A stretch of DNA of 43,396 nt from Methanobacteriota archaeon (GCA_011526375.1 WTIT01000087.1:13059-56454), one strand, 5' to 3'; counted from the stretch's first letter, positions 26,829 to 35,920 are shown. The notes: a model not told the origin generated them from the sequence alone. Made by a program: numbers and translations.

Positions 26829-28556
26829 ATGTCAGGAGTTGAAAATGTTGAACCATTTGGTGATGGATTTATCGCTGCATTATGTCCAGAGCTAATCATT
26901 TTTGCTGGTTTGATTTTGTTAATCATTGTACCCAATTTAGGTAAAGGAACTGTCCGTATTCCTGGCACACAAACTAGAGTGATGTGGTTCCTTGGAGGAG
27001 AGCGATTCAAATTAACCAGTAATCCAAGACTACCAGCTTGGATTGCAACAATTACCCTTGGTGCGGCCTTTGTCCAAACAATATTGTCCTTCCAAGACGG
27101 TGTCGATAGAACCGCAATCGTTACCGATAGCGGCAAGCAATTGATGCTCGTTAACGGATTTAGCAGAGTATTTGAATTGATTTTCTTCGGTGCATTAACA
27201 CTTGCAGCATTCGCTTCTATGAATCGTCTTGAGGTTCGAGGAGTTGGGCCAAATCTTTCAACAGACGACCTATACAACAATCGCCGTCAAGCAGATTTCT
27301 ACATCCTAATGTTGACCTGCGGTCTTGGGATGTCTGTTGTAGCGCTTGCTCAAGACCTGTTTGTGCTCTTTATTGGTCTTGAACTTGCTTCATTCTCAAC
27401 CTATGTACTGGTCGCCTTCTACAAGGAAACAAAAGCCGGTACCGAGGCCGGAATGAAATATTTCATCGTTGGTTCAGTCGCTTCCGGAGTAGGATTGTAT
27501 GGTTTGTCAATGCTCTACCTTTGGGCAGGCTCACTACAATTCAATGTCTTAGCAGAACAATTTGTCATCAACGGTACAGATCCGCTTCCACTGATTGCCA
27601 TGGGCTTTGTCTTGGTTGGATTTGGCTTCAAGGTTAGCGCAGCACCGTTCCACTTCGCAGCACCAGATGCCTATGCAGGAGCCAGCAGTCCGATTGCTGG
27701 TATCCTAGCAACCGCAAGCAAGGCAATGGGAATTATTGGTTTGTTGCGAATGTTGCTAATCGTAGCGGCTCCAGAGGCAAGCGAGGACGGCACAGTCTGG
27801 TTGACACTACTCGGCGTGCTTTCCCTAGTCACTATGACTTGGGGTAACATTGCCGCACTAGGCAGTACTAACCCGAAGCGAATGTTAGCCTACTCTTCTG
27901 TAGCACATGCTGGTTACATGTTGGCGGCGATAACTGCAATTGGGGCGTGGAATTGGGATGCTTCACTCGCCGGAGATGCGGGAGAATCTGCAGTGGCAGT
28001 TCTTACTGCACTTATCTTCCACCTAATTGTGCTAGTTGCTTTCAAACTTGGTGCATTTTTGGTTCTGTCAATACTCGAATCAGATGGCGATGCATCACGT
28101 TTGTCTTCACTCGGTGGCCTTGCTAAGCGAGAACCATTCCTCGCCGTAGCTATGTTCATCTTCATGATTTCACTAGCAGGTGTTCCACCACTTGCCGGGT
28201 TCGTCTCTAAATTATTGGTGATAATGGGCATCGTCAAGGTCGCAGTCGGTGAGATTGGTGCCCAAATTATTGCGGGTGGCGATTTAGGTTTGGCTGATGT
28301 TCACTGGGTTTGGTGGCTAGCATTTGCCATGGTAATCAATTCGGCAATTTCGATGTTTTACTATTTGAGAATCGGTGTAGTGATGTTCTTTGAAGAACCT
28401 GAGGAAGGCAGAACTGGTCCGCTACCAGCAGGATGGCAAGTTAGATTTGCCGTGCTTGCTTGTTTGATGGTCACACTGTTCATGGGCGTAGCAAGCGATA
28501 AGTTGCTAGAGATTTGTGAAGTTGCTGCACAAAGCCTGAATTATGGTTGGAATTGA
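26829..28556 (+). CDS. nuoN: Complex I subunit N, antiporter-like, end of nuo operon
   Basis: The ORF track opens at 26808 inside nuoM; ATG 26829 one base after the nuoM stop has a near-perfect GGAGGTG ribosome binding site. NuoN/ND2 motifs are seen: FIGLELASFSTYVLVAFYKE, FKVSAAPFHFAAPDAYAGA (canonical PFHxWxPDvYeGAP) and KRMLAYSSVAHAGYML. About 14 helices are visible, with a short extra N-terminal region. It is the last nuo gene; no nuoE, F or G follows, nor a recognisable F420-dehydrogenase subunit. The next gene (aIF1A) starts after 60 nt. Confidence 0.95.
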   Translation: MSGVENVEPFGDGFIAALCPELIIFAGLILLIIVPNLGKGTVRIPGTQTRVMWFLGGERFKLTSNPRLPAWIATITLGAAFVQTILSFQDGVDRTAIVTDSGKQLMLVNGFSRVFELIFFGALTLAAFASMNRLEVRGVGPNLSTDDLYNNRRQADFYILMLTCGLGMSVVALAQDLFVLFIGLELASFSTYVLVAFYKETKAGTEAGMKYFIVGSVASGVGLYGLSMLYLWAGSLQFNVLAEQFVINGTDPLPLIAMGFVLVGFGFKVSAAPFHFAAPDAYAGASSPIAGILATASKAMGIIGLLRMLLIVAAPEASEDGTVWLTLLGVLSLVTMTWGNIAALGSTNPKRMLAYSSVAHAGYMLAAITAIGAWNWDASLAGDAGESAVAVLTALIFHLIVLVAFKLGAFLVLSILESDGDASRLSSLGGLAKREPFLAVAMFIFMISLAGVPPLAGFVSKLLVIMGIVKVAVGEIGAQIIAGGDLGLADVHWVWWLAFAMVINSAISMFYYLRIGVVMFFEEPEEGRTGPLPAGWQVRFAVLACLMVTLFMGVASDKLLEICEVAAQSLNYGWN

Positions 28557-28616
28557 TAACATTCCAAGTAGTGAATTCAATAAGGGTGGTCTATTAGGCC
28601 GCAATAGTGAGCCTCA
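28557..28616 (+). promoter_or_regulatory. Short gap with possible promoter of aIF1A
   Basis: The 60-nt gap contains an AT-rich ttcaataag near 28576-28584, about 35 nt before the aIF1A start. Only a weak ribosome binding site (gtgag) precedes the ATG. It could be a separate promoter or simple read-through from nuo. Confidence 0.25.
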
Positions 28617-29285
28617 ATGGGTAGAAGACACGAAGAGAAAGTCGACGAAGAAGAACTAGCTCGTCTGGAGAATCCAGAGGATGGTTCGTCTGGTAAGATT
28701 CGTGTCAAAATGCCCAACCGTCGAATCAACGAGATGTTTGCTCTAGCCGATCAAATTCTCGGTGGCAGAAGAGTCTCAGTTCTATGTGAAGATGGTGAAA
28801 CTAGATTAGCTAGAATTCCGGGAAAAATGCGTCGACGTCAATGGGTTAGAGAAGGCGATTTGATAATTGTCTGGCCATGGGATTTTCAAGATTCAAAAGC
28901 CGATGTAAAGCATCGATATACCAAAACTCAGGCTATGTATTTGTCAAGAAAGGGCGTCTTACCAGACGATGTTGATGTCTTTGGCATGAATGTCACCCAC
29001 GACGATGATGATGAACACAGCGATATTTTTGGCGTTGTTGAGGATGAATTTGATGACATCGAATCAGTAGAAGATGATAGTGACGATGATGTTGATGACA
29101 TGTTTGGTAGTGATGATGATGATGACGTCGATGATATGTTTGCATCATCGGATGATGAAGCAGATGAAGAAGAGACAACTGAGGTTGTAGAAGAGGAATT
29201 TGTCCCTGTTGAAGAGTATCCTGATTCTGGTGATGACGAAGACGATGATGACGATGATATTGACATTGATTCGTTGTTTGGATGA
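28617..29285 (+). CDS. eif1A: Translation initiation factor aIF1A with long acidic tail
   Basis: aIF1A is the archaeal counterpart of eIF1A/IF1 and binds the ribosomal A site during initiation. The OB fold is clear over residues 25-110: KIRVKMPNRRINEMFALADQ, RIPGKMRRRQWVREGDLII and the RYTKTQAMYLSRKGVLPDD end. Archaeal homologues usually stop near 100-115 residues. This one continues to 222 with a tail almost wholly of Asp/Glu/Ser, containing repeated DDVDDMF-type motifs (DVDDMFGSDD, DVDDMFASSD, DIDSLFG). Eukaryotic eIF1A also ends in an acidic tail with DIDDI that contacts eIF5B, so the motif similarity is notable. The RIO1 gene follows after 21 nt, a conserved archaeal neighbourhood. Confidence 0.95.
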   Translation: MGRRHEEKVDEEELARLENPEDGSSGKIRVKMPNRRINEMFALADQILGGRRVSVLCEDGETRLARIPGKMRRRQWVREGDLIIVWPWDFQDSKADVKHRYTKTQAMYLSRKGVLPDDVDVFGMNVTHDDDDEHSDIFGVVEDEFDDIESVEDDSDDDVDDMFGSDDDDDVDDMFASSDDEADEEETTEVVEEEFVPVEEYPDSGDDEDDDDDDIDIDSLFG

Positions 29286-29306
29286 AGCGAGGCTCGAGGT
29301 GGTCGA

Positions 29307-30275
29307 TTGAAAGACCGAAGCGATGATTGGGATGAGCTTGCAATCAATAAGAATCGTAATCGTCGAAAGAAGTCGAGGCGAAAGAACTCAAAACCACTAA
29401 ATCAAGATGAAATCGATGACAGAGACTTTGTCGGTTCGCTTGAAACCTCATCGGGGAAATATGAATGGATGAAAGAAAAACGTTACAAGTCTATTTTCAG
29501 AGATATTGAAAATAAAATTCAAGGAGCGATGGGCAAAGGTCCTTTTGAATGGGTAGATAGGCGAGTTTTCGACCAGGTTTTTGATCGACTAACCCTTATG
29601 TCATTATACAAATTAATGAAAAACGAAGTTATTGACACGGTTGATTTCCCAGTCGCAAGAGGGAAGGAGGCGCATGTTTTTCACGGAACAGACCCACAGG
29701 GCAAGCCTGTAGCGATCAAAATTTTCCATACCTCAAACGCGGTGTTCAAGAATTTGATTCAATATATCGAAGGTGACCAAAGATTCGGTGGATTAAGACG
29801 AAGACACCGCGATTTAGTTGATATTTGGGTTAGGAAAGAACAGAGAAATTTGGCACGATTGTCAAAGTGGGGGCTGAGAGTTCCAAAGCCATTAGGATTA
29901 AACAAGAATGTTCTCGTAATGGAATATCTTGGCGATGATACCTCTCCATATCCTAAGTTGCGGGAAGTATTAGTGGAAAATCCACAAGAAGTCTTCGATG
30001 AATTATTGGAGTTTCTTGCTGTATCTTGGCAAAAAGCCAACCTTGTTCACGGAGATTTCTCTCCGTTCAATATTCTATGGACTAACGATGGTCCAGTGGT
30101 CATTGATGTGGGGCAAGCAGTGATTCAGTCGCATCCAAAAGCTCAAGAATTTCTCATTCGGGACGTGACGAGATTAGTTGAATGGGCTAACAAAAATGGC
30201 ATTGAAATAGATTTAGCAGAAGCAATGTACGAAGTCCTCAATATGGATTTGAGTCACGTTAAAGAAGAAGTGTAA
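29307..30275 (+). CDS. rio1: RIO1-type serine/threonine kinase
   Basis: RIO1 is an atypical kinase acting in small-subunit maturation. Start is TTG 29307, with GAGGTGG 4 nt upstream. After a basic, disordered N-terminus (NRRKKSRRKN) the kinase domain shows ARGKEAHVFHG (nucleotide-binding loop), VAIKIF (Lys), VMEYLGDD (hinge), the catalytic loop LVHGDFSPFNIL (Asp, Asn) and the metal-binding IDVGQAV. The RIO-specific flexible-loop region includes the RRRHRDLVDIW segment. Length of 322 is slightly longer than average. It is co-directional with aIF1A and convergent with the Dim2-like KH gene; stops lie one base apart. Confidence 0.95.
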   Translation: MKDRSDDWDELAINKNRNRRKKSRRKNSKPLNQDEIDDRDFVGSLETSSGKYEWMKEKRYKSIFRDIENKIQGAMGKGPFEWVDRRVFDQVFDRLTLMSLYKLMKNEVIDTVDFPVARGKEAHVFHGTDPQGKPVAIKIFHTSNAVFKNLIQYIEGDQRFGGLRRRHRDLVDIWVRKEQRNLARLSKWGLRVPKPLGLNKNVLVMEYLGDDTSPYPKLREVLVENPQEVFDELLEFLAVSWQKANLVHGDFSPFNILWTNDGPVVIDVGQAVIQSHPKAQEFLIRDVTRLVEWANKNGIEIDLAEAMYEVLNMDLSHVKEEV

Positions 30276-30276
30276 A

Positions 30277-31020
30277 TCATTCTTCTTCCCAAGTGATATT
30301 CTCATCATCGGATAGTTCCATCATTTCTGCAACCGCTTCCTCATCTTCAGGGTCAACTTGACTAGCGCGCATTCTTCTAGAGCGTCTATCGCTCACCTCA
30401 GAAAGTCCAGGCACGAGATTTTCAAATCCGCCATCACTTGGTTCCACGGCCTTCAACTCGATTGAATCTAGTGAACGGTTAGATAGTTTTGCTCTCCTTC
30501 GGTCTTTTTCCAAGTAGCCTAAAACGGAACCGTGTTCAGATCCACCGGCCAGCATTTCAATCGCTTGTCTAGCAGCAAACAAACCCTCTTGTTCACCAAT
30601 AATTACTACAGTAGATTTGTAAATGGTGATTTCAGTATCCGTAAGGTTCTCAATCAATTTACGCACCTTACCTTGGCTTCCAATTATTCTAGAACGTACT
30701 CTACGTTGCTGATTTGACCTTTTTCCGACAAAGTCTCTAAGGTCTACCATTTCGAAGAAATGTTGGTCATCAAACAACCTGATTGCAGCCTTGGGCGCCA
30801 TTCCTCGACCAATCGCTTTGATCACATCTGGTAATTTCATCGCTTTAACGGGGTCATAACTGCCAGCTGCGCCCCACTGAACCTCAACATCACCGGTTTC
30901 AGAATTGATGAATAAATCTTCACAGCCAGACGCTTCTCGAATAGACTTAGCAGTCGCACCTTTAGAACCAATCAAGACAGCAATTCTGTCTTTAGGTACT
31001 CTAGGAAGTCCCTGTCGCAT
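30277..31020 (-). CDS. KH-domain RNA-binding protein, Dim2/PNO1-like
   Basis: Archaeal Dim2/Pno1 homologues bind near the 3' end of 16S rRNA and partner RIO1 during 30S assembly. Two KH-like domains are visible: RVPKDRIAVLIGSKGATAKS (GxxG = GSKG) near residue 6, and RIIGSQGKVRKLIENLTDTE (GSQG) near 130. Between them lies the typical DPVKAMKLPDVIKAIGRGMA helix. A C-terminal extension of about 60 residues is basic, then acidic (DPEDEEAVAEMMELSDDEN). It often stands downstream of aIF1A-rio1 on the same strand in archaea; here it is inverted and convergent. No ribosome binding site precedes the ATG. An AT-rich gaaatacaag on the minus strand inside the end of the upstream gene may be its promoter. 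Confidence 0.92.
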   Translation of the reverse strand: MRQGLPRVPKDRIAVLIGSKGATAKSIREASGCEDLFINSETGDVEVQWGAAGSYDPVKAMKLPDVIKAIGRGMAPKAAIRLFDDQHFFEMVDLRDFVGKRSNQQRRVRSRIIGSQGKVRKLIENLTDTEITIYKSTVVIIGEQEGLFAARQAIEMLAGGSEHGSVLGYLEKDRRRAKLSNRSLDSIELKAVEPSDGGFENLVPGLSEVSDRRSRRMRASQVDPEDEEAVAEMMELSDDENITWEEE

Positions 31021-31045
31021 AGTCGTGCGGGAGGCTTCTTTCTTT

Positions 31046-32857
31046 TCAATCCCTTGTATTTCTTTGAATGAAAGTTATAATCAAGGCACACAAGAAAATT
31101 GCTCCAATTGACGGCATAAATGATGGTGCATTGATGACGCTGCTGACTGAAGCACCAGTTACTACCATGTAATTTTCATTATTTCCTTCATTATATTCAT
31201 CGATAACATCGGTTGGATCAATGACTAATCTTAGGTCATACTGACCTTCATTAGGAACAGTATAATTCCAGATTAGCAACTCTGATTTGTCAGTCATTGA
31301 ACCGGCATCCAGTGTTCTAGAATCAATAATTGTCCATGCAACATCAGCGAACCTATCAGCAGGTGCCGCTTCTAGTCGTACAGTAATACTGCCACCATAG
31401 TTCTCGTTCACTTCCAGTAGTCCGGTGACGGTTACATTGCCGGTATTATCACCTGGTTTGACAACGAGTCTGTCGATGTTGGTTTCGGTTAAATTCCACT
31501 GGAAATCTATTGATGGTAGTATCTGGTAGAATACAGGATTAGTGACAATTGTATTTCCAGCAACATCCATCACAGTTGCTCTTAACATTAGGTATTGTCT
31601 AGATTTCGTTGCCCAGCTTGATTGTGCAACAGTGCTGTCAAGCCCAGTGCCCATGGATGGCTGCCAAGTACCGGAAATATCAGGGGTTTGTCCAAAACCA
31701 TTGGAATCAAAACCATATTCAATAAACGAGTTAGCAATATCAACACCAGAGGTAAAATCAGTTGCTGTGAACTCAACACTTGCAGCACCAATTAGCGCCG
31801 TTGTTAATTCATCGACATTCCATTGACCCTCAATAGGTGCTTCAGTATCGACTTGAACGGTGATTTGACTTGTTGGCCCGACATTACCAACGTTATCTGT
31901 GGCTCTTAGCGAGATAGTATGGATACCATCGTTCAAAGTTAGAGAATATGAATCGCCTCCAGTTTGTGTCCATACGTTATTGTCTAGACTGATTTCGGTA
32001 AAGGCAACACCGCTACCAAGCCCGTCATCGACGGTGTTGACTAAACCTGTAAGGGTGACTGATGATGAAGTAGACCATCCTGTGCTTGAGCCGGTAGAAA
32101 CAGTACCTATGCTAGGCCCGGTACGATCAATACCAATGAACATAGTTTGAGTAGCAGTTAATCCAGAACTATCATATACAGTCAATCTAGGATTCCAAGT
32201 CCCTTCCGTGAAATCTCCTGAAGACCAATCCCAGCCATAATTGATAGTCGAAGGACCGTCACTAGCTGGAGTTCCCGGGCCAGGTACATTAGTCAATGTT
32301 GCCCGCAATAAATCATCATCAGCAGCATTCCATGAAAATTCCAATGTGCCATCAGTAGCGGTGGAGAACCATGCTCTGTCAGAGGCACTTGTTCCAGTTC
32401 CATATTCGATGTTATTGATGCTGAACTCGGTAATTACGGGTACTTGGTTATCGATAGTAAATGATGGTGATAACTGGATAACATTCTCTGAAGCAGAGGA
32501 ATCATATGCTGTTGCTCTTAATTCATAGGTGCCGTTTGTGAGTACAGTGGTGTCCAAATATGTGACCCACGGAGATGATGTCAATGTAGCAATATTGGAC
32601 CATGTAGTGCTATCATCGGAAATCTCAACATCAAGCGAGGTCACGGTTCCAGTGCCAGAAAATGAGAATGATAGTGTATAAACTCCAGTCAAACTTTGTC
32701 CGCTCGATGGGCCGTTGGAGTAACTGATAACAACGTCTGAATTTGACTCTTGTGCGGAGTATTCATCACCCAGGTAATCGCCTTCAACTTGGCTGTTTGG
32801 CATGCTGGCAATCACCATCATTAGGCACAAAACCGATGCCATGGCAATTGCTCGCAT
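31046..32857 (-). CDS. Secreted Ig-like repeat protein with C-terminal anchor
   Basis: ATG 32857 is preferred over the GTG at 32866 because it directly begins the signal peptide (MRAIAMASVLCLMMVIASMP). The mature chain is a series of bacterial-Ig-like beta-sandwich repeats, with recurring strands such as LDTTVLTNGTYELRATAYDSS, LNDGIHTISLRATDNVGN and GIDRTGPSIG. A CARDB-like domain ends in YDLRLVIDPTDVIDEYNEGN. The final TM segment (PSIGAIFLCALIITFI) precedes a very short basic tail QRNTRD, so unlike its divergent neighbour it has no cytoplasmic zinc ribbon. It is upstream of, and on the same strand as, the Dim2-like gene (25-nt gap). Role is structural or adhesive by resemblance only. Confidence 0.78.
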   Translation of the reverse strand: MRAIAMASVLCLMMVIASMPNSQVEGDYLGDEYSAQESNSDVVISYSNGPSSGQSLTGVYTLSFSFSGTGTVTSLDVEISDDSTTWSNIATLTSSPWVTYLDTTVLTNGTYELRATAYDSSASENVIQLSPSFTIDNQVPVITEFSINNIEYGTGTSASDRAWFSTATDGTLEFSWNAADDDLLRATLTNVPGPGTPASDGPSTINYGWDWSSGDFTEGTWNPRLTVYDSSGLTATQTMFIGIDRTGPSIGTVSTGSSTGWSTSSSVTLTGLVNTVDDGLGSGVAFTEISLDNNVWTQTGGDSYSLTLNDGIHTISLRATDNVGNVGPTSQITVQVDTEAPIEGQWNVDELTTALIGAASVEFTATDFTSGVDIANSFIEYGFDSNGFGQTPDISGTWQPSMGTGLDSTVAQSSWATKSRQYLMLRATVMDVAGNTIVTNPVFYQILPSIDFQWNLTETNIDRLVVKPGDNTGNVTVTGLLEVNENYGGSITVRLEAAPADRFADVAWTIIDSRTLDAGSMTDKSELLIWNYTVPNEGQYDLRLVIDPTDVIDEYNEGNNENYMVVTGASVSSVINAPSFMPSIGAIFLCALIITFIQRNTRD

Positions 32858-33024
32858 GTTAACCACACAAAGGCGGTAAGCCTTGAATGCTACCCTTGAT
32901 TATGGTATTTTTCGAGGATTGCCACATAAATGATTACGGCCGAGTAAATTCAATAGTTAATGAAGTAAAAAATTGCTAAGTTTAGAGATGGGTTCAAGTG
33001 CTTCATCAATAGTCCATAGTACTG
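32858..33024. promoter_or_regulatory. Divergent intergenic region between two surface-protein genes
   Basis: The 167-nt spacer holds AT-rich elements on both strands: ctcgaaaaataccataatc read on the minus strand, about 50 nt before the minus-strand gene, and gaagtaaaaaattgc / agtttagag on the plus strand, 40-65 nt before ATG 33025. None sits at the ideal leaderless distance, so exact promoters are uncertain. No RNA gene is visible. Confidence 0.3.
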
Positions 33025-35811
33025 ATGGCACGAGCAAGAGCACTTTTGATGGCAGCGATGATGGCCGTTGTGCTTACTTTGCCCTTCGGCGCATCTGCTT
33101 ATGACAGCGGGGGTATTCAAGCCTCTGAGGGTCAGGTTGCTATGATACCCGCAACAGGTTTGAATGTTGGCGATTCGGTTACGTTTTATCTTACTTTGAC
33201 TAATACACAACAAACTGAAGCGAATAATGTCGGGTATGCATTTTACAAAAACCAGTACAGCACTGCGAACAAGTTTGTTGAGAATGTAATAGACATTCAA
33301 GGCGAGGCTGCCGTGACGGTCGAAGCAACATGGGATGGGCTACTAGAAACAGATGATAAGATCTGGATTACCTTTGAATATCCTCGAAACAGCGGTAATG
33401 AGGTGTCATTTTTCGTCGAATTTGATGTTACTGGATTGCCTAATTTACGAGTGATTCAAACGGAATTAACCCCTTCTACAATGATTCATGCGGGGGACAT
33501 TGTTGAAATTTCTAGTTTAGTGAAAAATACCGGCTCCCAGCCTGCTGGTGTGACCCAATTGGAAGTAAACCTACCAGGCAATGTTGCAAATCAGTATCTA
33601 GAGACAAAATCTCTTAATGCTAGCGAGGAAACCTGGGTTAATACAACATTTACCGCACCGCAGACTGGCTCTTACACAATTTATGTAACACCAGATTTCA
33701 ATGATGATATTTTGGAGGCCTCTGAACAAGGCAAATCAGAGCAAGTTAGTTTAGTGGTTGAGCCAAGAATGGATTTGTTCCACATTGGAGAAATTTCGGT
33801 ATCACCTGATGGAGGGTCTTCAAGTGGACCATGGACTATTGATGGGATTCTTGGTAGAACCGGTGATTCCGGTAATACTGATCTCACCATGTGGCTTGAG
33901 ATTGATCACAGTGGCGGGATGATTGCCACCCAACCGTTTAGTGTTACATTCGCTCCTAGCACTACACAGCAGGCATGGAGTACTTCTTTCGACGATGATA
34001 TAGTTGGTTCGCTCAATCCTGGAAGTTACCAAGTTACCGCAGTTATTGACCCTTTCACAGACAGCGGATTTATTCAAGAAACCACTGATAATGACCGGAT
34101 TAGCACATCTTTCGTGATTCTTGAGGCACCGGATGTTTTGGTTGATTCTATCGCATTGCCATCATCCTCTGTCGTACAGGCGGGCGAGAAGGTTACATGG
34201 GGAGTATCAGTGACTAATCTTGGCGGAGAATCAGTTACGGGCAACCTAGAATACACCTTTGAAGGAGTTACCGATAGTTCTACTATAATATCTCTTCAAG
34301 CAGGAGAATCATTTTATTGGACTGTGGAGTTAAACACTGCTGCTGGTTCACACACGGCAGAGTTTGTTGCGGAGTGGATACCCTCGATAGGTTATACGGA
34401 TAGAGATTTGACCAACAATGTTGCATCAAACACCATCTCGGTTGAATCTGGATTGGTGCTGAATTGGGCAGGATCAAGCCTTAGAATTCTTGATGCAGAC
34501 GGAAATCCAGCAAACCAGCCGCTTCAAGAGGGCGAAACATACACCTTTGCCATTAATTTGACAAGCCAAGAACTTGGCTCGCTAACAATAGATTGTGTTG
34601 ATTCAACAACTAATTCATTAATCTCTACAATACCAGTTAATGTATCGACAATTGGCCAAAAAGTATCGCTTGAATGCCAATTTATTGCTTCAGCACCTTC
34701 CACAACAATCCAGATGGTTCCCTCAGACCCATCTGTAACAAACACTTACACCAGGAAACTAACGACAGAGTCCTCAGCGTCAAATAATGTTGATGATGAA
34801 CAATCAGGCATGGGAACCGCGGCTCTAATCGGAATTGGGGTTGCGGTTCTAATAGGCATATTTGTTGCCGCAATCTGGTTGACAAGAGAATCCGAAGAAG
34901 AAGTAGAACGAGACATATTCGAATATTGTCCAGCATGTGATGGTGAATTAGAAGGTGATGAAAATAGATGTCCTCACTGTAGCTTCAACCTAGCAAAGGC
35001 AAGAAAACAATTCCACTCGTGTCATGAATGTGGAGAATCAGTACCAGATTTGATGGATAACTGTCCTTATTGTGGTGCAGAGCAAGATGTTTCCAAATTC
35101 TTTGAGCGACGTGAAAGACGTGAAAGGAAATCTGTACCGACTCAAGAGATTGCCCTACCAGAAGAAGATGAAGACGCAATAGTCTCTGGAACAGAAAACT
35201 TTGCAGAAACCGTTAAGGAATTTGGTTATGATGAAGATCAATTAGAAGATGACTGGGATGAAAACATTGCAACAGCTGAAGCCCAGATAGCTGAAATTGA
35301 GCAAATGTATGAGGAAGAATTTGATACTGAGGGATTGACTCCTGAAGAAATCGAGGAATTGGAATCTCAGGTCACTACCAGATTGAAATCGATGAAGGAA
35401 CTAAGCGACAGCTCACAAGACCTTGATGAGATGCTCGCTGCCAAAGGTGATTTAGTAGCCCACAAAGATGATGATTCAGAGTTATCTGCAAGCGACGCAG
35501 AAATTAGAGGTAGACTGTATGAGATAACTGGTGAAGAAGGAGTCATGCCTGGTGATGAAGTTCACATCGGTATGGGATTATCAGACTCTTCAATAGCGGG
35601 TAACGAAATAGAGGAAGTGAGTTCTGACTTTACGGTTGAAGATGACGATCAACCACTCGCTAAGGTCGAAGAGGATGATGATTTACAACCTGCAAGGCAA
35701 AAACCGAGACGCCGCCAATCAACCAAGAAGACCGCTGAATGTGGTGCTTGTAGTGCTGAAATCCCAGTCATGGCTAAGCAATGTCCAGTTTGCGGTGCAG
35801 AATTTGAGTGA
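33025..35811 (+). CDS. CARDB-repeat membrane protein with three cytoplasmic zinc ribbons
   Basis: Signal peptide (ALLMAAMMAVVLTLPFGASA) and about 570 external residues of CARDB/NEW3-like repeats (DIVEISSLVKNTGSQPAG, EKVTWGVSVTNLGGESV) precede one transmembrane helix near residues 596-619 (AALIGIGVAVLIGIFVAAIW). The cytoplasmic part of about 310 residues begins with two adjacent zinc ribbons (CPACDGELEGDENRCPHC and CHECGESVPDLMDNCPYCG, from Cys635). An arginine-rich hinge ERRERRERK and a long acidic, coiled-coil-prone region with TPEEIEELESQVTTRLKSMK follow. It ends in a third ribbon (CGACSAEIPVMAKQCPVCG). The design, an outside binding part joined to a large inside zinc-ribbon part, looks receptor- or scaffold-like. 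No enzyme domain is seen. Confidence 0.82.
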   Translation: MARARALLMAAMMAVVLTLPFGASAYDSGGIQASEGQVAMIPATGLNVGDSVTFYLTLTNTQQTEANNVGYAFYKNQYSTANKFVENVIDIQGEAAVTVEATWDGLLETDDKIWITFEYPRNSGNEVSFFVEFDVTGLPNLRVIQTELTPSTMIHAGDIVEISSLVKNTGSQPAGVTQLEVNLPGNVANQYLETKSLNASEETWVNTTFTAPQTGSYTIYVTPDFNDDILEASEQGKSEQVSLVVEPRMDLFHIGEISVSPDGGSSSGPWTIDGILGRTGDSGNTDLTMWLEIDHSGGMIATQPFSVTFAPSTTQQAWSTSFDDDIVGSLNPGSYQVTAVIDPFTDSGFIQETTDNDRISTSFVILEAPDVLVDSIALPSSSVVQAGEKVTWGVSVTNLGGESVTGNLEYTFEGVTDSSTIISLQAGESFYWTVELNTAAGSHTAEFVAEWIPSIGYTDRDLTNNVASNTISVESGLVLNWAGSSLRILDADGNPANQPLQEGETYTFAINLTSQELGSLTIDCVDSTTNSLISTIPVNVSTIGQKVSLECQFIASAPSTTIQMVPSDPSVTNTYTRKLTTESSASNNVDDEQSGMGTAALIGIGVAVLIGIFVAAIWLTRESEEEVERDIFEYCPACDGELEGDENRCPHCSFNLAKARKQFHSCHECGESVPDLMDNCPYCGAEQDVSKFFERRERRERKSVPTQEIALPEEDEDAIVSGTENFAETVKEFGYDEDQLEDDWDENIATAEAQIAEIEQMYEEEFDTEGLTPEEIEELESQVTTRLKSMKELSDSSQDLDEMLAAKGDLVAHKDDDSELSASDAEIRGRLYEITGEEGVMPGDEVHIGMGLSDSSIAGNEIEEVSSDFTVEDDDQPLAKVEEDDDLQPARQKPRRRQSTKKTAECGACSAEIPVMAKQCPVCGAEFE

Positions 35812-35879
35812 TGTCCGTCGGCTTTCATAGGGTTCGTCATAGCGATTGCTCGGCCACCATGTGCGTCATTCGGACATCA
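35809..35879. repeat. Inverted repeat after the zinc-ribbon gene
   Basis: Nine-base arms tgatgtccg (35809-35817, starting at the stop codon) and cggacatca (35871-35879) are exact reverse complements, separated by 53 nt. The loop also holds two ttcatag/gtcatag copies. It may fold in the transcript's 3' end and could mark termination or a small RNA. Significance has not been tested. Confidence 0.35.
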
Positions 35880-35920
35880 TGGGATGATTTTCTCCACTTC
35901 AAAAATTACTCGATTAATCA

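Noticed and set aside
28928-29347. Serine-rich antisense ORF (139 aa)
   Set aside because: It is the mirror of the Asp/Glu-rich aIF1A tail (GAT/GAC read backwards gives Ser/Ile codons) and has no start signals.
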